DNA of 64,000 nt from Paraburkholderia sediminicola (GTDB lineage Bacteria > Pseudomonadota > Gammaproteobacteria > Burkholderiales > Burkholderiaceae), in the NCBI RefSeq assembly GCF_902859805.1, contig NZ_CADIKC010000002.1, positions 372,001 to 436,000 on the forward strand. The letters run 5' to 3'. How positions within the stretch are numbered: the stretch's first letter is position 1; each line of letters opens with the position of its first letter. Under the pieces are notes generated by a model. It was not told the DNA's origin, made no database searches, and saw only the letters and a list, made by a program, of their open reading frames with translations. The translations under genes and the position numbers were made by a program. Of the stretch, positions 34,675 to 43,502 are shown piece by piece.

Positions 34675-35124
34675 CTAGCCATCAGCCCTGGGCAACGCAG
34701 CGTCCAGGTTTTCATTCACCCGCAGCAACAACGAAGCCAGTTGCTGCTTCTCTTCGGCGCTGAAGCCGGCCAGCGCCTGACGACTCACCGCTTCCATGAC
34801 GGATTTTCCCGAAGGTAGTTGCCGGGCGGCGGTGTCCGTCAAAGAAATCAAGCGGCTGCGCCGGTCAGCCGGATCGGCAACACGCTCGACCAACCCATCG
34901 CGTTCCATGCGGTTGAGCAACTGCGCCATGCTGGACTGCTCGACCTCAACGAGACGGGCCAATTCGGCCTGAGACAGCGCGCCTGCTTTCTTCAGCGTCA
35001 CCAGCACCGGCACCTGGCTCATCGCAAAGCCGAGCTCGCGCAACGGTCCCTCGACGACCCGCGCAAATGCGCGATTGGCGCGGCCGATGAGTTTTAGCGG
35101 ATTGTTCAAGCTTTTCCCGGTCAT
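34675..35124 (-). CDS. MarR-family regulator
   Basis: 149 residues. Winged helix between about 50 and 105 (ALSQAELARLVEVEQSSMAQLLNRMERDGLVER, wing DPADRRSRLISLT). Divergent from the TetX-like monooxygenase, with two ATAGG-NN-CCTAT palindromes between them, which predicts repression of both genes and release by a phenolic or antibiotic-like ligand that the monooxygenase then modifies. Confidence 0.92.
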   Translation of the reverse strand: MTGKSLNNPLKLIGRANRAFARVVEGPLRELGFAMSQVPVLVTLKKAGALSQAELARLVEVEQSSMAQLLNRMERDGLVERVADPADRRSRLISLTDTAARQLPSGKSVMEAVSRQALAGFSAEEKQQLASLLLRVNENLDAALPRADG

Positions 35125-35135
35125 GTTGACTTTAG

Positions 35136-35147
35136 ATAGGAGCCTAT
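35136..35147. promoter_or_regulatory. MarR operator 1
   Basis: ATAGGAGCCTAT, a palindrome with only the central AG asymmetric, 12 bp upstream of the MarR start codon. Copy of the box at 35156-35167. Confidence 0.65.
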
Positions 35148-35155
35148 GTTTATAT

Positions 35156-35167
35156 ATAGGTACCTAT
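35156..35167. promoter_or_regulatory. MarR operator 2
   Basis: ATAGGTACCTAT, a perfect palindrome embedded in an AT-rich stretch. Its centre is 20 bp from operator 1, two helical turns, so two MarR dimers would sit on the same DNA face. Confidence 0.7.
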
Positions 35168-35189
35168 TATATATGTCAGATCGTACCCA

Positions 35190-36344
35190 GTGACCAAAAT
35201 TCCTCGTATCGCGATAGTCGGCGGTGGCCCCGCCGGTCTGACGCTCGCCCGCATTCTCCATGTCGCCGGTTTTCAAAGCACGGTTTTCGAGCGTGACGCC
35301 GATCCGCATGAGCGTCCGCAAGGCGGCACGCTCGATCTTCACGAGGAATCAGGGCTTCTGGCGCTCGAACGGGCAGGACTGTTGCCGGAATTTGAAGCGA
35401 TTGCGCGTTACGAAGACCAGGGCACTCGCCTGTTAAACAAGACCGGCAAGGTGCTGTTCGAGGAGAGCGGCGAAGGCGGTGATCGCCCGGAAGTCGACCG
35501 TACGGCACTCCGTGCCACCCTGATCTCGGCGTTGCCGGACGATAGCGTGCGCTGGGGCTGTACGGTGCGAGAAGTGCTCGATCAGGGTGACGGCACCTGG
35601 CATCTGAGCTTCGACCACGGTGTGGAAGGCCCCTTCGATCTGGTTGTGGGCGCGGATGGCACATGGTCACGGATCAGACCGATCCTTTCTCCTTACAAGC
35701 CGCAATATAGCGGTCTAACCTTTATCGAGTTCGGGATAGACGACGTCGACCGCCTCCACCCTGCCCTGTCGACGTTGGTCGGTCGCGGCAAAATGTCCGT
35801 TGAAGCCGACGGCAAGGCAATCATTGCTCAACGCAACGGTCATGCGCATATCCGCGGCTACGCCATCTTCCGCGTCCCAACCGACTGGATTGGCAAGCAC
35901 TTCGACTTGAGTAGGCCCGACACAATGCGTGAAGCCCTCAACCGGGAGTTCGATGGTTTTGCTGAAGATATCGTCAGGCTATTCGCTGCCAGCAACGAAC
36001 ATTTCGCGGTGCGACCGATTTATGCACTCCCGGTCGGTCATTGCTGGACCAACCGTGCCGGGTTGACGTTGCTCGGCGATGCCGCGCACGTCATGTCGCC
36101 GTTCGGCGGCGACGGCGTAAACAATGCGATGCTGGACGCCGCTGAACTGGCTCGGCTGCTTATCGAACGCGAAAACTGGGCAGAGGCGGTGATCGAGTTC
36201 GAAACGCAGATGTTTGCGCGGACGGTCGAATCTGCTCAAGGCGCGGCGGACGCTGCGGCTACGCAACTGTCGCACGACGGCGAAGCGCTGACGCTGGAGA
36301 TGTATCGATCGCATTCAGCGGCACATCTCGAATCCGCGGGTTGA
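35190..36344 (+). CDS. TetX-like FAD-dependent monooxygenase
   Basis: 384 residues from GTG 35190. FAD-binding GGGPAG (11-16) in a Rossmann start, GGTLDLHEESG (45-55) closely resembling the TetX motif, the FAD/NADPH region VVGADGTWSRIR (152-163), and LLGDAAHVMSPFGGDGVN (294-311). Group A flavoprotein hydroxylases of this clade hydroxylate aromatic or polyketide compounds, and TetX itself inactivates tetracyclines. Whether this one does is unknown. Divergent from its MarR regulator. Confidence 0.88.
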   Translation: MTKIPRIAIVGGGPAGLTLARILHVAGFQSTVFERDADPHERPQGGTLDLHEESGLLALERAGLLPEFEAIARYEDQGTRLLNKTGKVLFEESGEGGDRPEVDRTALRATLISALPDDSVRWGCTVREVLDQGDGTWHLSFDHGVEGPFDLVVGADGTWSRIRPILSPYKPQYSGLTFIEFGIDDVDRLHPALSTLVGRGKMSVEADGKAIIAQRNGHAHIRGYAIFRVPTDWIGKHFDLSRPDTMREALNREFDGFAEDIVRLFAASNEHFAVRPIYALPVGHCWTNRAGLTLLGDAAHVMSPFGGDGVNNAMLDAAELARLLIERENWAEAVIEFETQMFARTVESAQGAADAAATQLSHDGEALTLEMYRSHSAAHLESAG

Positions 36345-36395
36345 AGAAGACGCCGGGCTGGGGCGACGTTGGCCACCGCTCCGGCGTATTGACGG

Positions 36396-37397
36396 CTACA
36401 GAGCGGGCACGACTTCCCGCAACGGCGAATGTCCAGGTGGCGACCGGCGCAATGCCCACGCGTCGCTCGCCGCCACAATCGCGCCCTGTAATGCGGCACC
36501 ATGACCGAACGCTGCAATTGCCACTTCCGGCGGATAGGGCACGGCTCGCGCCAACAGCGAACGAATTCCATCAGTAATGCCTGGAATACGCGCCATGCCT
36601 CCGCCGATCACGATCCTCGACGGATCCAGCATCAGCGTCAGATTCGCGACGTGCCTGGCGAGACCTTCGAACGCGTCCTTGATCAGCACCGCCACCTGAG
36701 GCACTGAATCACGCAACGCGAAAGCTTCGTGCGTACTGACGGTTCGTCCCAGCAACGCGCTCACGCGGTCGCCGATCGCGCGACCCGACACGAAGTTTTC
36801 CAGCGACGCGCCGCCATCCGCGAACAGGGCTTCGTCCGGAACACCCCGCAATTGATAGCCGATCTCACCGGCGGCGCCGTTCGCACCACGCAGCACCCTT
36901 CCATCGATCACCGCGGCCGCCGCCAGGCCGGTTCCCAGGTTCAGATACAAGCCGCAATCGACGCCGGCCAATGCGCCACAGCGCGCTTCTGCCAGCGCCG
37001 CGGCTTTGACGTCGGTTTCGACGGCGACGCACTCGGCGTCGAAGCCTGCGCGCAACACATCGTAGAGCGCGAGCCGGTCCCAACCGGGATTGTTCGGCGC
37101 TAGCCGGATGCCATCGGGTTCGATGATGCCGGGTGTGACCGCGGCCACCGCCAGCAACCGCCGCTCCATGCCGGCAAGCGTCTTCGCCATCAAAGCCCTC
37201 GCCGCGTCGAACATGCGCCGCATGACGATCTCAGCCCCCTGCTCCGCCAAAGTCGGAATTTCGGCTTCGTGAAGGCGCTGCCCCGCTGGCGTCGTGGTCG
37301 CCATGGCGATCTTGGTGCCGCCGATGTCGATGGCCAGCAGGAACCCATTCGTACCAGCACCGGCGCGCTGGATTTCATCTGTGTCTTTAACGTGCAT
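36396..37397 (-). CDS. ROK-family sugar kinase-like protein
   Basis: 333 residues from ATG 37397, which overlaps the permease stop by 11 bp. Phosphate-1 loop LAIDIGGTKIAM, phosphate-2 LNLGTGLAAAAVIDG, EIGYQLRG and adenosine region IVIGGGMARIPG. The ROK zinc-finger consensus (GHxnC-CxCGxxGCxE) is absent where it should follow EIGYQL, so it belongs to a zinc-free branch or has lost it. Probably phosphorylates a hexose, N-acyl-hexosamine or related sugar. Encoded after the APC permease, both facing the ROK repressor. Confidence 0.85.
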   Translation of the reverse strand: MHVKDTDEIQRAGAGTNGFLLAIDIGGTKIAMATTTPAGQRLHEAEIPTLAEQGAEIVMRRMFDAARALMAKTLAGMERRLLAVAAVTPGIIEPDGIRLAPNNPGWDRLALYDVLRAGFDAECVAVETDVKAAALAEARCGALAGVDCGLYLNLGTGLAAAAVIDGRVLRGANGAAGEIGYQLRGVPDEALFADGGASLENFVSGRAIGDRVSALLGRTVSTHEAFALRDSVPQVAVLIKDAFEGLARHVANLTLMLDPSRIVIGGGMARIPGITDGIRSLLARAVPYPPEVAIAAFGHGAALQGAIVAASDAWALRRSPPGHSPLREVVPAL

Positions 37398-38859
37398 GCG
37401 CTTCGATATTTGCTGTTGCAGTGCTATCCATCTGGCGTTCGAGAAACACCTCACGGATAGGCTTGGGGCCAAACGGCCATTGCCGCGCGACACGCGCCCA
37501 GATCAGGAACGCGATCAGCCCAAGGACGAGCCAACCCGTCGACATCAATTGCGACTGACGGTCGGTCGCGTAGAAAACATAGAGCCAGCCAACCAGCGCG
37601 ACGAGACTCGGCACCGGATAGAGCCACTGGCGATACGGGCGATGCAATTCCGGCTGACGGCGACGCAACACGGTCAATGCCGCGATCTGCGCCACCGACT
37701 GCAGCAGCACCGCGACGGCCACCAGCATATTGATCACGGCAGTCAGATCGAAAAACGTGCCGGCCGCCGTGACCACACCCATCACAAGCAGCGCAACGTG
37801 GGGGAAATTGTGCTTCGGATGCAGCTTGCCGAATGCGGCCAGAAACACACCGTCGCGGGCCGCATAAAAAGGCACGCGTGATCCGCCGAGCAGTCCGGCA
37901 AAGACCGACGCAAACGCCGCGATCAGAATCAGGACGGTGACGAACGCCGCCGCTGTATGCCCCCAGTTGCGCGACACGACGAGCGACGCGACCGAGGTCG
38001 ACTTGGCCACCTCCTGCCAGGGCACTGTGCCGATCACGCCGATATTCAACGCGAGGTAAAGAAACATCATGGCGATGATCGACACGATGATCGAGCGAGG
38101 CATGACGCGTCCCGGATTCTTCAGTTCGTCACCCATGTATGCCGTGGTGTTGTAGCCGGCGTAGTCGTAGATGGCGATGATCAGCCCCGCACCGAGGCCC
38201 GTGAAGAACTTGCTGATATCGCTCGCTTCTGGCGGCAGCGTCGTGGCGAGGCTCAGGTGGAAGTTCGAATAAGCGGCGGCAATGGTCAGCCCGACCGCCA
38301 GCATCATGATGATCCACAGCACCGTACTCAACGCACGGATCGATTCGATGCGCCGATAAAGCGCGAGAACGACGAGTGCGGTCACGCCGACGCCGATCGC
38401 GTGCGTCTGCCACCCCGAAAGATTCGGTAGAAAAAAGCCCAGGTACTGAACGAAACCGATGATGCCCGTGCTCATGATGAGCGGAATGGACAGCATCGCA
38501 GTCCAGACGAACAGAAAGGGCATCAGCTTGCCGGTGCGGTACTGGAAGGCTTCGCGCACGTAGAGGTATGTGCCGCCTGCACCGGGCATCGCCGCACCGA
38601 GTTCCGCCCAGACGAGGCCGTCCGCCATGGCCAGCACCGCGCCAAAGATCCAGCCGATGACGGCAAGCGGCCCATTCATCACGGCCACGATTGCCGGGAT
38701 GGTCAGGAACGGACCCACCCCGCAGATCTGAATCATGTTCACCGCGGTTGCCGAAAACAGGCCGACCGAACGGTGGAAATGCGGTGCCTCGGTCGCCGGC
38801 CGCTCGGCCGCGCCAGCCAGCGCGTTAGAGGACGGCTCCTGCCAGGCGGAATCGCTCAT
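37387..38859 (-). CDS. APC-superfamily permease
   Basis: 490 residues, about 12 helices. Early APC motif (TAVNMIQICGVGPFLTIPAIV, close to the unwound helix 1), GAVLAMADGLVWAELGAAMPGAGG, and IYDYAGYNTTAYMGDELKNP typical of amino-acid/polyamine permeases. Upstream member of a two-gene unit with the ROK kinase. Substrate unknown; the pairing with a ROK kinase is unusual because APC carriers normally move amino acids or amines, which might fit an amino-sugar (inference). Confidence 0.88.
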   Translation of the reverse strand: MSDSAWQEPSSNALAGAAERPATEAPHFHRSVGLFSATAVNMIQICGVGPFLTIPAIVAVMNGPLAVIGWIFGAVLAMADGLVWAELGAAMPGAGGTYLYVREAFQYRTGKLMPFLFVWTAMLSIPLIMSTGIIGFVQYLGFFLPNLSGWQTHAIGVGVTALVVLALYRRIESIRALSTVLWIIMMLAVGLTIAAAYSNFHLSLATTLPPEASDISKFFTGLGAGLIIAIYDYAGYNTTAYMGDELKNPGRVMPRSIIVSIIAMMFLYLALNIGVIGTVPWQEVAKSTSVASLVVSRNWGHTAAAFVTVLILIAAFASVFAGLLGGSRVPFYAARDGVFLAAFGKLHPKHNFPHVALLVMGVVTAAGTFFDLTAVINMLVAVAVLLQSVAQIAALTVLRRRQPELHRPYRQWLYPVPSLVALVGWLYVFYATDRQSQLMSTGWLVLGLIAFLIWARVARQWPFGPKPIREVFLERQMDSTATANIEAHAR

Positions 38860-38921
38860 GTGTGTCTCCTTGCGGCGCTCGCCGCGTTGATAGCCGGATG
38901 CTTCGGGGTTTATCCATTTTT

Positions 38922-38952
38922 TTGCGAATGATAGGAAACTTTCTTTACTAAT
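38922..38952 (+). promoter_or_regulatory. Putative promoter for the ROK repressor with an embedded palindrome
   Basis: TTGCGA (38922-38927), 18 bp, TACTAAT (38946-38952) resembles a sigma-70 promoter. GAAACTTTC (38935-38943), a 9-base palindrome, sits within the spacer, as expected for autorepression. Confidence 0.4.
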
Positions 38953-39063
38953 GCAATCCGGTCAAAAAAGTTTTCGGCCCGTTTTCGGTCCGAATTGGCG
39001 GCCGGTTGCTTGCCCAGCCGGACAGTCGTTGATAGGATCGGCCATCCTGAAACCAGACGCCCC

Positions 39064-40275
39064 ATGCACGCGCACAGAAAGAACAGCCGGCCGACAGTCA
39101 CCGTCACCCGTGGTCCCGCGTTCGTCCGCCAGGGCAACGAATGGGCCATCTACCAGCATCTGTTGTCGCTGGCGCCTGCGTCGAGTCCGCAACTTGCGGA
39201 GAGCACCGGACTGTCCAAGGTGACGGTCTCGGCCGCGCTCGGCAATCTCGAGCGCCTGGGCATCGTCGAACAGACAGGTGTGCGCGGAGGCAGCGCAGGA
39301 CGCTCCCCGCGTCTTTACGCGCCGCGAGCGCGAGCGGGCTTCGTGGTCGCAATCGACGTCGGCGCCGAATGGATACGCGGCGCGGTTGCCGATCTGACCG
39401 GAACGGTGGTGGCGCGACTCGAAAAGCGCACCCCTGCCCGCGTGGAACGGCTGGTGGCGCGAATCGTCGATCTCGTCGACACAATGCGCGAAGAACAGCA
39501 CATCTCACGCAGCGAGGTTCTGGCAACCGTATTCGGCTCCCCAGGCGTGCTGGATACGGAAAGCGACCGGCTCCGTCTCGCGCCGAACCTGCCGGATCTG
39601 GAGCGTGCGGGGTTGATCCCGTCACTACGGGACGCGCTCGATGCCGAACTGATGGTTGAAAACGATATTAATCTGGCCACGCTAGGCGAACAGCAGCATG
39701 GCCTTGGGCGTGGCGTCGACAACTTTGTGTTTATGTCGGTTGGCACGGGTATCGGCCTGGGGATCATCGCCGATGGAAGGCTGCATCGCGGCGCTCATGG
39801 TTTTGCCGGTGAGATTGCGGTGCTGCCCGCGGCCCCAGTGGTGGGTTCGAAGTCCGATGGAATCTATCGGCCCATGTTCGAGGTGTCCGCCGCGGCGAAG
39901 GGAATCGTTGCGCACGCACAGCGGCGTGGCCTTGACGTGGCCAATGCGGAAGCCGTGTTCGTGGCGGCCCACGCAGGCGATCAGCGCGCACTCGACTGCG
40001 TCGCGGAAGAAGCGCGACAGCTTTCTTGGGGACTTGCATCGATTATTCCGATCCTCGATCCGAAGCTGGTGGTGCTCGGCGGCGGCATTGGGCGAAGCGG
40101 TGCCCTGCTTCTACCGACGATCCGGGCTCATCTTGCTGACTGGCTGCCTATTCCCGTGCCCGAGTTCGCGGTCTCGGCGACAGGAACGGATGCTGTGTTG
40201 CTCGGGGCAATTGTTTTAGGCGTCGAACGGGGACGCCTGAGGGCTTTTGAGCGCCTTGGGTATGCGACTTCGTAG
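39064..40275 (+). CDS. ROK-family transcriptional repressor (NagC/XylR type)
   Basis: 403 residues from ATG 39064. Winged HTH about 36-72 (WAIYQHLLSLAPASSPQLAESTGLSKVTVSAAL) followed by a ROK sugar-binding domain (VAIDVGAEWIRGAVADLTG, VFMSVGTGIGLGIIADG, KLVVLGGGIGRSG). ROK regulators with an N-terminal HTH repress sugar uptake and catabolism genes and are released by the sugar. It faces the APC permease / ROK kinase unit across a 204-bp region. Confidence 0.9.
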   Translation: MHAHRKNSRPTVTVTRGPAFVRQGNEWAIYQHLLSLAPASSPQLAESTGLSKVTVSAALGNLERLGIVEQTGVRGGSAGRSPRLYAPRARAGFVVAIDVGAEWIRGAVADLTGTVVARLEKRTPARVERLVARIVDLVDTMREEQHISRSEVLATVFGSPGVLDTESDRLRLAPNLPDLERAGLIPSLRDALDAELMVENDINLATLGEQQHGLGRGVDNFVFMSVGTGIGLGIIADGRLHRGAHGFAGEIAVLPAAPVVGSKSDGIYRPMFEVSAAAKGIVAHAQRRGLDVANAEAVFVAAHAGDQRALDCVAEEARQLSWGLASIIPILDPKLVVLGGGIGRSGALLLPTIRAHLADWLPIPVPEFAVSATGTDAVLLGAIVLGVERGRLRAFERLGYATS

Positions 40276-40293
40276 CACGGCGGTATTCGCCGG

Positions 40294-40857
40294 TTATTGC
40301 CCGGTGTGAACTGCCTCTGGCAAGAGCGCCTGGCCACGAAGCCGGCGTGAGGGCTCAGTTGTGTGCAGATGCACGGCGTAGGTGTCCCAAGGCAATTTAA
40401 TGCCCTGCTCTGATCCGTTGGAAACCTGAACCAGAATCCGCCCTACCTCGCCACGGTGATAACCGCCATGGGTCACGACGTGGGTCAGCATCTCTTCGCG
40501 CGTCATATATCCGTTGTCGCCATCGGTGAACGCGAAGGGAACCGATTCGGACAGCATGGCCGGTGTGGCCGCCCCTACATAATCAAGGTACCAGTGATCC
40601 ACAGCAGTGAGACCGGCGCGCAGTTCCGTAAGCGTTGGCGTGTCAGGTGTATTGTCCGACGCGAAGTGATGACGTTCGCCAATGAGATGCGCTGCGAAGA
40701 TCCTGTTCACTACCAGACAATGATTCATAAGCCGGGTAGCAAGATGGCGTTCGGCCGTGTGATGCTCAGCGCTCAATCCATTCATTGCGTCCAGTAATTC
40801 GACATTGGCCCACGCCTGATAGCGGAACATCTTGAGCAGTAGTTCAGTTGCACTCAT
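40294..40857 (-). CDS. DinB-family putative metal-dependent enzyme
   Basis: 187 residues. DinB four-helix bundle with the three expected metal-binding histidines: H46 (LMNHCLVVNR), H130 and H134 (THGGYHRGEV). DinB-like proteins are often thiol-transferase-like (bacillithiol/mycothiol) in Gram-positives; the function in this lineage is not known. Monocistronic and convergent with the ROK repressor gene. Confidence 0.82.
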   Translation of the reverse strand: MSATELLLKMFRYQAWANVELLDAMNGLSAEHHTAERHLATRLMNHCLVVNRIFAAHLIGERHHFASDNTPDTPTLTELRAGLTAVDHWYLDYVGAATPAMLSESVPFAFTDGDNGYMTREEMLTHVVTHGGYHRGEVGRILVQVSNGSEQGIKLPWDTYAVHLHTTEPSRRLRGQALLPEAVHTGQ

Positions 40858-41089
40858 GGGGTCAATCTCCTGATCCGAATAGTGTGCGATTCCGGTTTTT
40901 CATTATTTCCGGGGGGACCCTATGTGTCTACTCGCATTTCCGACGCTGAAGCCGCGATAAGGAGGACGTCACGCCGGGCACGTTCCTGTGTCACAGAAGA
41001 CGCAATAGTTGCGGCGGAAACTCACATTTGCGTTTCTTGAGGGCTTTTATCAAGGCGTCGCTGAAAAGTTTATCGAGGCGCCGGCCGCT

Positions 41090-42010
41090 TCATTTTCTTC
41101 CGTGCGAATCGACAACGAGTTGCCCTTTCAACAATGTCTCGAGCCAGTCGGCGAACACCTGAACTCTGCGCGATAAATGCTGCCGGTGCGGATAGAGCAA
41201 GGTCATCGGCATCGGCGCAGCCCGATACTCGGGCATCACCTCGATCAGTTCGCCGGCGCGCAGATGCTGCTGCACGTCGTACGCAGGAATCTGGATCAAA
41301 CCGAGTCCCGCAAGACAGCACGCGATATACGCCTCGGCGCTGTTGACGCTCACGCGGCCTTGCGTTGTCGACGTCCTCACGGTTTCGCCGTCGACCCACT
41401 CCCAGGGCGCAATACGGCCGCTCGACGGCGACGCATAGTGGACCACCTGGTGGCTCGCCAGATCGCCGGGCGTGCGAGGCATGCCGCGCTGGGACAAATA
41501 GAGCGGGCTCGCAACATTGATCAACGGCAGATTGCCGATAGGCCGCGCGATCGCGCCGGAATCGTGCAGCTTGCCTACACGAAGCGCGCAATCGACGCGC
41601 TCTTCGACAAGGTCGATCGCGCGATCGGTCAGGCCGAGCTCGATATCGATTTTCGGAAACACAACCAGGAATTCCGGCAGCGCGGGTGCGATGATCAGAC
41701 GGCCGATGCGGCCCGGCACGTCGACGCGCAGCACGCCGCTCGGTCCTACCGATGTGTGACGGAACAGATTCTCGGTCTCCTCGACATCGGCGATCAGCCG
41801 CAGGCAGCGCTCATAGAGCGCGGCGCCGTCCTGAGTCGGCGCCACCTTACGCGTTGTCCGATGCAGCAGCCGGGCACCGATCCGCCCTTCCAGTTCCTGA
41901 ATCGCCGCGGACACCGACGAGCGAGGCAAGCCGAGCGTGTCCGCCGCGCGCGTGAAATTCGCACATTCGACAACGCGCGCGAACACCCGAAACAGATCAA
42001 TACGGTCCAC
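41090..42010 (-). CDS. LysR-type regulator (CrgA-like)
   Basis: 306 residues from GTG 42010 (VDRIDLFRVFARVVE...), chosen because that is the canonical LysR beginning and AAGGGA lies upstream; longer frame starts have poor LysR similarity. HTH ANFTRAADTLGLPRSSVSAAI, then effector domain (VLRVDVPGRIGRLIIAPAL). Divergent from the SDR gene at 42150. The perfect inverted repeat at 42042-42064 lies between. Confidence 0.88.
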   Translation of the reverse strand: MDRIDLFRVFARVVECANFTRAADTLGLPRSSVSAAIQELEGRIGARLLHRTTRKVAPTQDGAALYERCLRLIADVEETENLFRHTSVGPSGVLRVDVPGRIGRLIIAPALPEFLVVFPKIDIELGLTDRAIDLVEERVDCALRVGKLHDSGAIARPIGNLPLINVASPLYLSQRGMPRTPGDLASHQVVHYASPSSGRIAPWEWVDGETVRTSTTQGRVSVNSAEAYIACCLAGLGLIQIPAYDVQQHLRAGELIEVMPEYRAAPMPMTLLYPHRQHLSRRVQVFADWLETLLKGQLVVDSHGRK

Positions 42011-42041
42011 GGTCCCTTTTCCAGTTTTCCACTGTTCGACT

Positions 42042-42064
42042 TTTCTGACCAGTGATGTCAGAAA
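42042..42064. promoter_or_regulatory. Candidate LysR operator between LysR and SDR genes
   Basis: TTTCTGAC (42042-42049) and GTCAGAAA (42057-42064) are perfect inverted 8-bp arms with a 7-base spacer. Confidence 0.6.
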
Positions 42065-42149
42065 CAGCAGGTTTAAATGATTTTCCTGGAATATATCATC
42101 CAGCAGGATGAGAGGCTGCATCCGGCGGCTTCGGTACTGGGGATGGACC

Positions 42150-42923
42150 ATGGCAAACCACAGCATCAAAGGTAAAACCGTCGTGATTGCGGGCGGCGCG
42201 AAAAATCTCGGTGGACTGATTGCGCGGGATCTCGCCGCACAGGGCGCCAAGGCAGTGGCGATCCACTACAACAGCGCGAGCTCGAAGGCCGCGGCAGATG
42301 AGACGCTTGCCGCGATCGAGGCGGCAGGCGCCAGGGCGGTCGCTTTCCAGGCCGATCTGACCTCAGCCGGCGCGATCGAGAAGCTGTTCTCGGATGTTGT
42401 CGCCGCCGTCGGCCGCCCCGATATCGCAATCAATACGGTAGGCAAGGTGTTGAAGAAGCCGTTCGTGGACATCACCGAGGCTGAGTACGATGAAATGACG
42501 GCGGTCAATTCAAAGTCCGCGTTCTTCTTCCTCAAGGAAGCCGGCAAGCACGTCAATGACAACGGCAAGATCGTTACGCTCGTCACATCGCTGCTTGGTG
42601 CATTCACGCCGTTTTACGCTGCTTATGCGGGCACCAAGGCACCGGTCGAGCATTTCACGCGTGCGGCGGCCAAGGAATTTGGCGCACGCGGCATCTCGGT
42701 GACAGCCATCGGCCCCGGCCCCATGGACACACCGTTCTTCTATCCGGCCGAAGGCGCGGACGCGGTGGCTTATCACAAGACCGCCGCCGCACTTTCGCCG
42801 TTCTCCACCACTGGCTTGACCGATCCAGGGGATGTGGTGCCCTTCATCCGACATCTGGTCAGCGATGGGTGGTGGATTACGGGGCAAACCATTCTGATCA
42901 ACGGCGGCTATACGACCAAATGA
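42150..42923 (+). CDS. Short-chain dehydrogenase/reductase
   Basis: 257 residues from ATG 42150. Cofactor motif VIAGGAKNLGGLIA (TGxxxGxG variant), INTVGK at the NNAG position, catalytic S (VTSLLG), YxxxK as YAGTK with intact Tyr and Lys, and IGPGPMDTPFF. The basic residues after beta-2 are not clear, so NAD versus NADP is open. Reversible oxidation of an alcohol or ketone; substrate unknown. Target of the divergent LysR in all likelihood. Confidence 0.88.
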   Translation: MANHSIKGKTVVIAGGAKNLGGLIARDLAAQGAKAVAIHYNSASSKAAADETLAAIEAAGARAVAFQADLTSAGAIEKLFSDVVAAVGRPDIAINTVGKVLKKPFVDITEAEYDEMTAVNSKSAFFFLKEAGKHVNDNGKIVTLVTSLLGAFTPFYAAYAGTKAPVEHFTRAAAKEFGARGISVTAIGPGPMDTPFFYPAEGADAVAYHKTAAALSPFSTTGLTDPGDVVPFIRHLVSDGWWITGQTILINGGYTTK

Positions 42924-42969
42924 GCGACTAAATAAGCGGCCATGCAAGCGGCCAGGTAAGCGACCAAAT

Positions 42970-43491
42970 TCATGACTTACGGAACGACCAATAGCTCAGC
43001 GCCGCCTTAGGCCGGGCGCGCAGCAGCAGATAGAAGGCGGCTACGTGCGTGATCATCAGCAGAGGCACGTAGATGATCGGAATCGCGTACGTAGTGCCAA
43101 ATTCTCCCGCACGCGCAGGAAGATCGGCCTGGATAGCGTGGACGTAGTCGACGATGAGGTCGGTCGTTCCCACAAGATTGAAGGCCACGACGAACAACCA
43201 GAAGATCGGTCGTCTTCCTGCTGCGAGTAGCGCCAGCATCGCCAGAACGCCCGTTGCGAAGTCGCCGTATGCGGCGAACGCGGCGAAGCCGGCAGGCAGA
43301 TCGGGACTGACGACGCCCGGCAGAATGAAAACCAGCCCGAAGAAACGGAAGCTGTGCAAGGTGGCGATGGCGCGTTGCGCGTCGAACGAATCCATCGACT
43401 TGAGCCTGGGCCAGATGTATACGCGAAAGCAAAGCAGCCAGGCGACATAGCCCAGAACAAGCTGCGTTTGGAAGATAAGTTCCGGTGACAT
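42970..43491 (-). CDS. Four-helix membrane protein of unknown function
   Basis: 173 residues with about four or five hydrophobic segments (LVLGYVAWLLCFRVYIW; FFGLVFILPGVVSPDLP; LAMLALLAAGRRPIFWLFVVAFNLVG; IPIIYVPLLMITHVAAFYLLL). I do not recognise the family; it resembles small DoxX/DUF-type integral membrane proteins. Located 11 bp downstream of the methyltransferase gene on the same strand, so co-transcribed. Confidence 0.75.
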   Translation of the reverse strand: MSPELIFQTQLVLGYVAWLLCFRVYIWPRLKSMDSFDAQRAIATLHSFRFFGLVFILPGVVSPDLPAGFAAFAAYGDFATGVLAMLALLAAGRRPIFWLFVVAFNLVGTTDLIVDYVHAIQADLPARAGEFGTTYAIPIIYVPLLMITHVAAFYLLLRARPKAALSYWSFRKS

Positions 43492-43502
43492 GTTGCCTCC
43501 AG

